From the NCBI GenBank assembly GCA_913043075.1, contig CAJWLI010000008.1:1-16202 (forward strand): DNA of 16,202 nucleotides, read 5' to 3'. This document shows, one piece after another, positions 15,676 through 16,202 of the stretch. Within the stretch, counting starts at the first letter, position 1. Every line of letters begins with the position of its first letter. This DNA comes from an uncultured Gammaproteobacteria bacterium (GTDB taxonomy: Bacteria; Pseudomonadota; Gammaproteobacteria; Pseudomonadales; Azotimanducaceae). Made by a program: the position numbers and the translations under genes. Under the pieces are notes generated by a model. It ran no database searches, had not been told where the DNA came from, and saw nothing but the letters and a program-made list of their open reading frames with translations.

Positions 15676-16098
15676 GACGATTCCTGCTGATACTTGTGAG
15701 AGCGCTACTCTAGTAGAAATTATAGCAAGCGTAAACGTCTTAAGCTCTTCCAAGTGGTGGCTAAATCGGTCGGAAACAATCTTTTTCGAAATTTCTAATA
15801 CCACGGCCCTAAAAACAAGATATTGAGATTTTTAAATGTTTTTTCATATTTTTTTTAATTTATATGGGTCTATTAATACAATAAAATGGCTTTTTTGCAC
15901 CTATAATGGGATATCTCAATTTATTCCCTATTATTTTTCATAGCATGGCCAGAATTAATAGGAATCCCAATTTAGAGCTTATTTTTAAAAAAAACGATGC
16001 ACTAAACTTAAAATTAAACTCATTGTCAAAGTGACTTCTAGATCTTTTTTCGGTAAAAAGAGAGGGTTGACAGCATAGTTTGAATAGAAGGAAAAAAA
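15676..16098. other. 423-bp AT-rich intergenic region between ilvC and a divergent gene
   Basis: This stretch separates the divergent ilvC and a + strand gene. Its ilvC-proximal end has the extended -10 promoter listed separately. The middle (about 15830-15960) is very AT-rich with several T-tracts. On the - strand TTGACA (16029-16024), 17 bp and TTTAGT (16006-16001) form a weaker second promoter candidate that would give ilvC a leader of about 320 nt. I see no convincing attenuator peptide, riboswitch or protein gene in it. Confidence 0.5.
15719..15727 (-). promoter_or_regulatory. ilvC: Extended -10 promoter of ilvC
   Basis: TGCTATAAT on the - strand (15727-15719) is a perfect extended -10 element. 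No good -35 is present at 16-18 bp, which extended -10 promoters tolerate. Transcription would begin near 15712, leaving about 37 nt before the ATG at 15675 and its AGGA Shine-Dalgarno. Confidence 0.62.
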
Positions 16099-16202
16099 AT
16101 GTCAGAGAGAGGTAAAAAAGATTCTCCCGATCAAGAATCGTTTCGTGTGCATTGCCAGAAATGGCTAGAGAAAAACCATCCGGGCGACCCGCCAATTAAA
16201 CT
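16099..16202 (+). CDS. Probable acyl-CoA dehydrogenase, 5' portion
   Basis: The gene is cut by the window edge; only the first 34 codons are visible. ATG at 16099 has a strong AAGGA Shine-Dalgarno (16088-16092) with 6 nt spacing. The peptide SPDQESFRVHCQKWLEKNHP resembles the first helix of acyl-CoA dehydrogenases (acid-rich turn, FRxxxxxWLxxN). With so little sequence the family call is tentative. It diverges from ilvC. Confidence 0.5.
   Translation, partial: MSERGKKDSPDQESFRVHCQKWLEKNHPGDPPIK

Noticed and set aside
15676..15804. 43-codon in-frame N-terminal extension of IlvC starting with GTG
   Set aside because: The ATG at 15675 gives exact E. coli numbering for all active-site residues and has a good Shine-Dalgarno; the extension contains the perfect extended -10 element.
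15888..15898. GG...GC pair resembling a sigma54 promoter
   Set aside because: The spacing between GG and GC is 7 nt rather than the required 10.
16067..16072. Perfect TTGACA before the gene at 16099
   Set aside because: A -10 at 17 bp would fall on the Shine-Dalgarno, and no suitable hexamer is present.
15938..16195. 85-codon - strand open frame at the right edge
   Set aside because: It overlaps the well-supported start of the + strand gene at 16099 and AT-rich non-coding DNA, and its peptide is low-complexity and Phe/Leu-rich without family resemblance.

Overview
The window reads as ordinary chromosomal DNA from a gammaproteobacterium, probably a marine or aquatic heterotroph. The main clue is a class II, enterobacterial-type IlvC whose catalytic and NADPH-binding residues fall at the same numbers as in E. 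coli. A ModF-type double ABC ATPase, a PhoU, a CNT nucleoside carrier and an abundance of acyl-CoA enzymes fit this. Base composition is moderately AT-rich by eye, and TTG or GTG starts are common. There are no rRNA or tRNA genes, insertion sequences, CRISPR arrays or phage genes. The genus assignment is not supportable from sequence alone.

Left edge (1-1681, + strand): the 3' end of a short-chain dehydrogenase/reductase, followed almost without a gap by an ATP-grasp ligase of unknown substrate. This looks like the tail of a small biosynthetic operon whose start lies outside the window.

Centre-left (1720-8308, - strand): a compact five-gene operon, read right to left. It encodes a large DmdC-type acyl-CoA dehydrogenase, a TetR/AcrR regulator, the fused B12-dependent isobutyryl-CoA mutase IcmF, a 54-residue cysteine-rich DUF5522-type protein, and a BtuF-like binding protein with no signal peptide. 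Gaps are 2 and 11 nt, then a 1-nt stop/start overlap, then 1 nt. Upstream, a good sigma70 promoter has a 7+7 bp inverted repeat filling its -35/-10 spacer. This is where a TetR repressor would bind, so the operon is probably autoregulated. IcmF carries the Phe/Gln pair that marks (iso)butyryl-CoA rather than methylmalonyl-CoA mutases. The two small trailing genes suggest a cytosolic metal or corrinoid handling module coupled to the B12 enzyme; this is the most interesting hypothesis here.

Centre (8516-10517): an MFS transporter diverges from the operon with its own clear promoter, then converges on an enoyl-CoA isomerase-like crotonase. The crotonase promoter also overlaps an operator-like inverted repeat.

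Right part (10603-16202): phoU diverges from a CNT nucleoside transporter. That transporter converges on a ModF-like ATPase, which lies 23 nt behind ilvC on the - strand. ilvC has a perfect extended -10 element 43 nt upstream of its start. A 423-bp AT-rich intergenic region separates it from a + strand gene cut by the window edge, probably another acyl-CoA dehydrogenase. Overall the window is dominated by acyl-CoA and branched-chain metabolism, plus transport and housekeeping genes.
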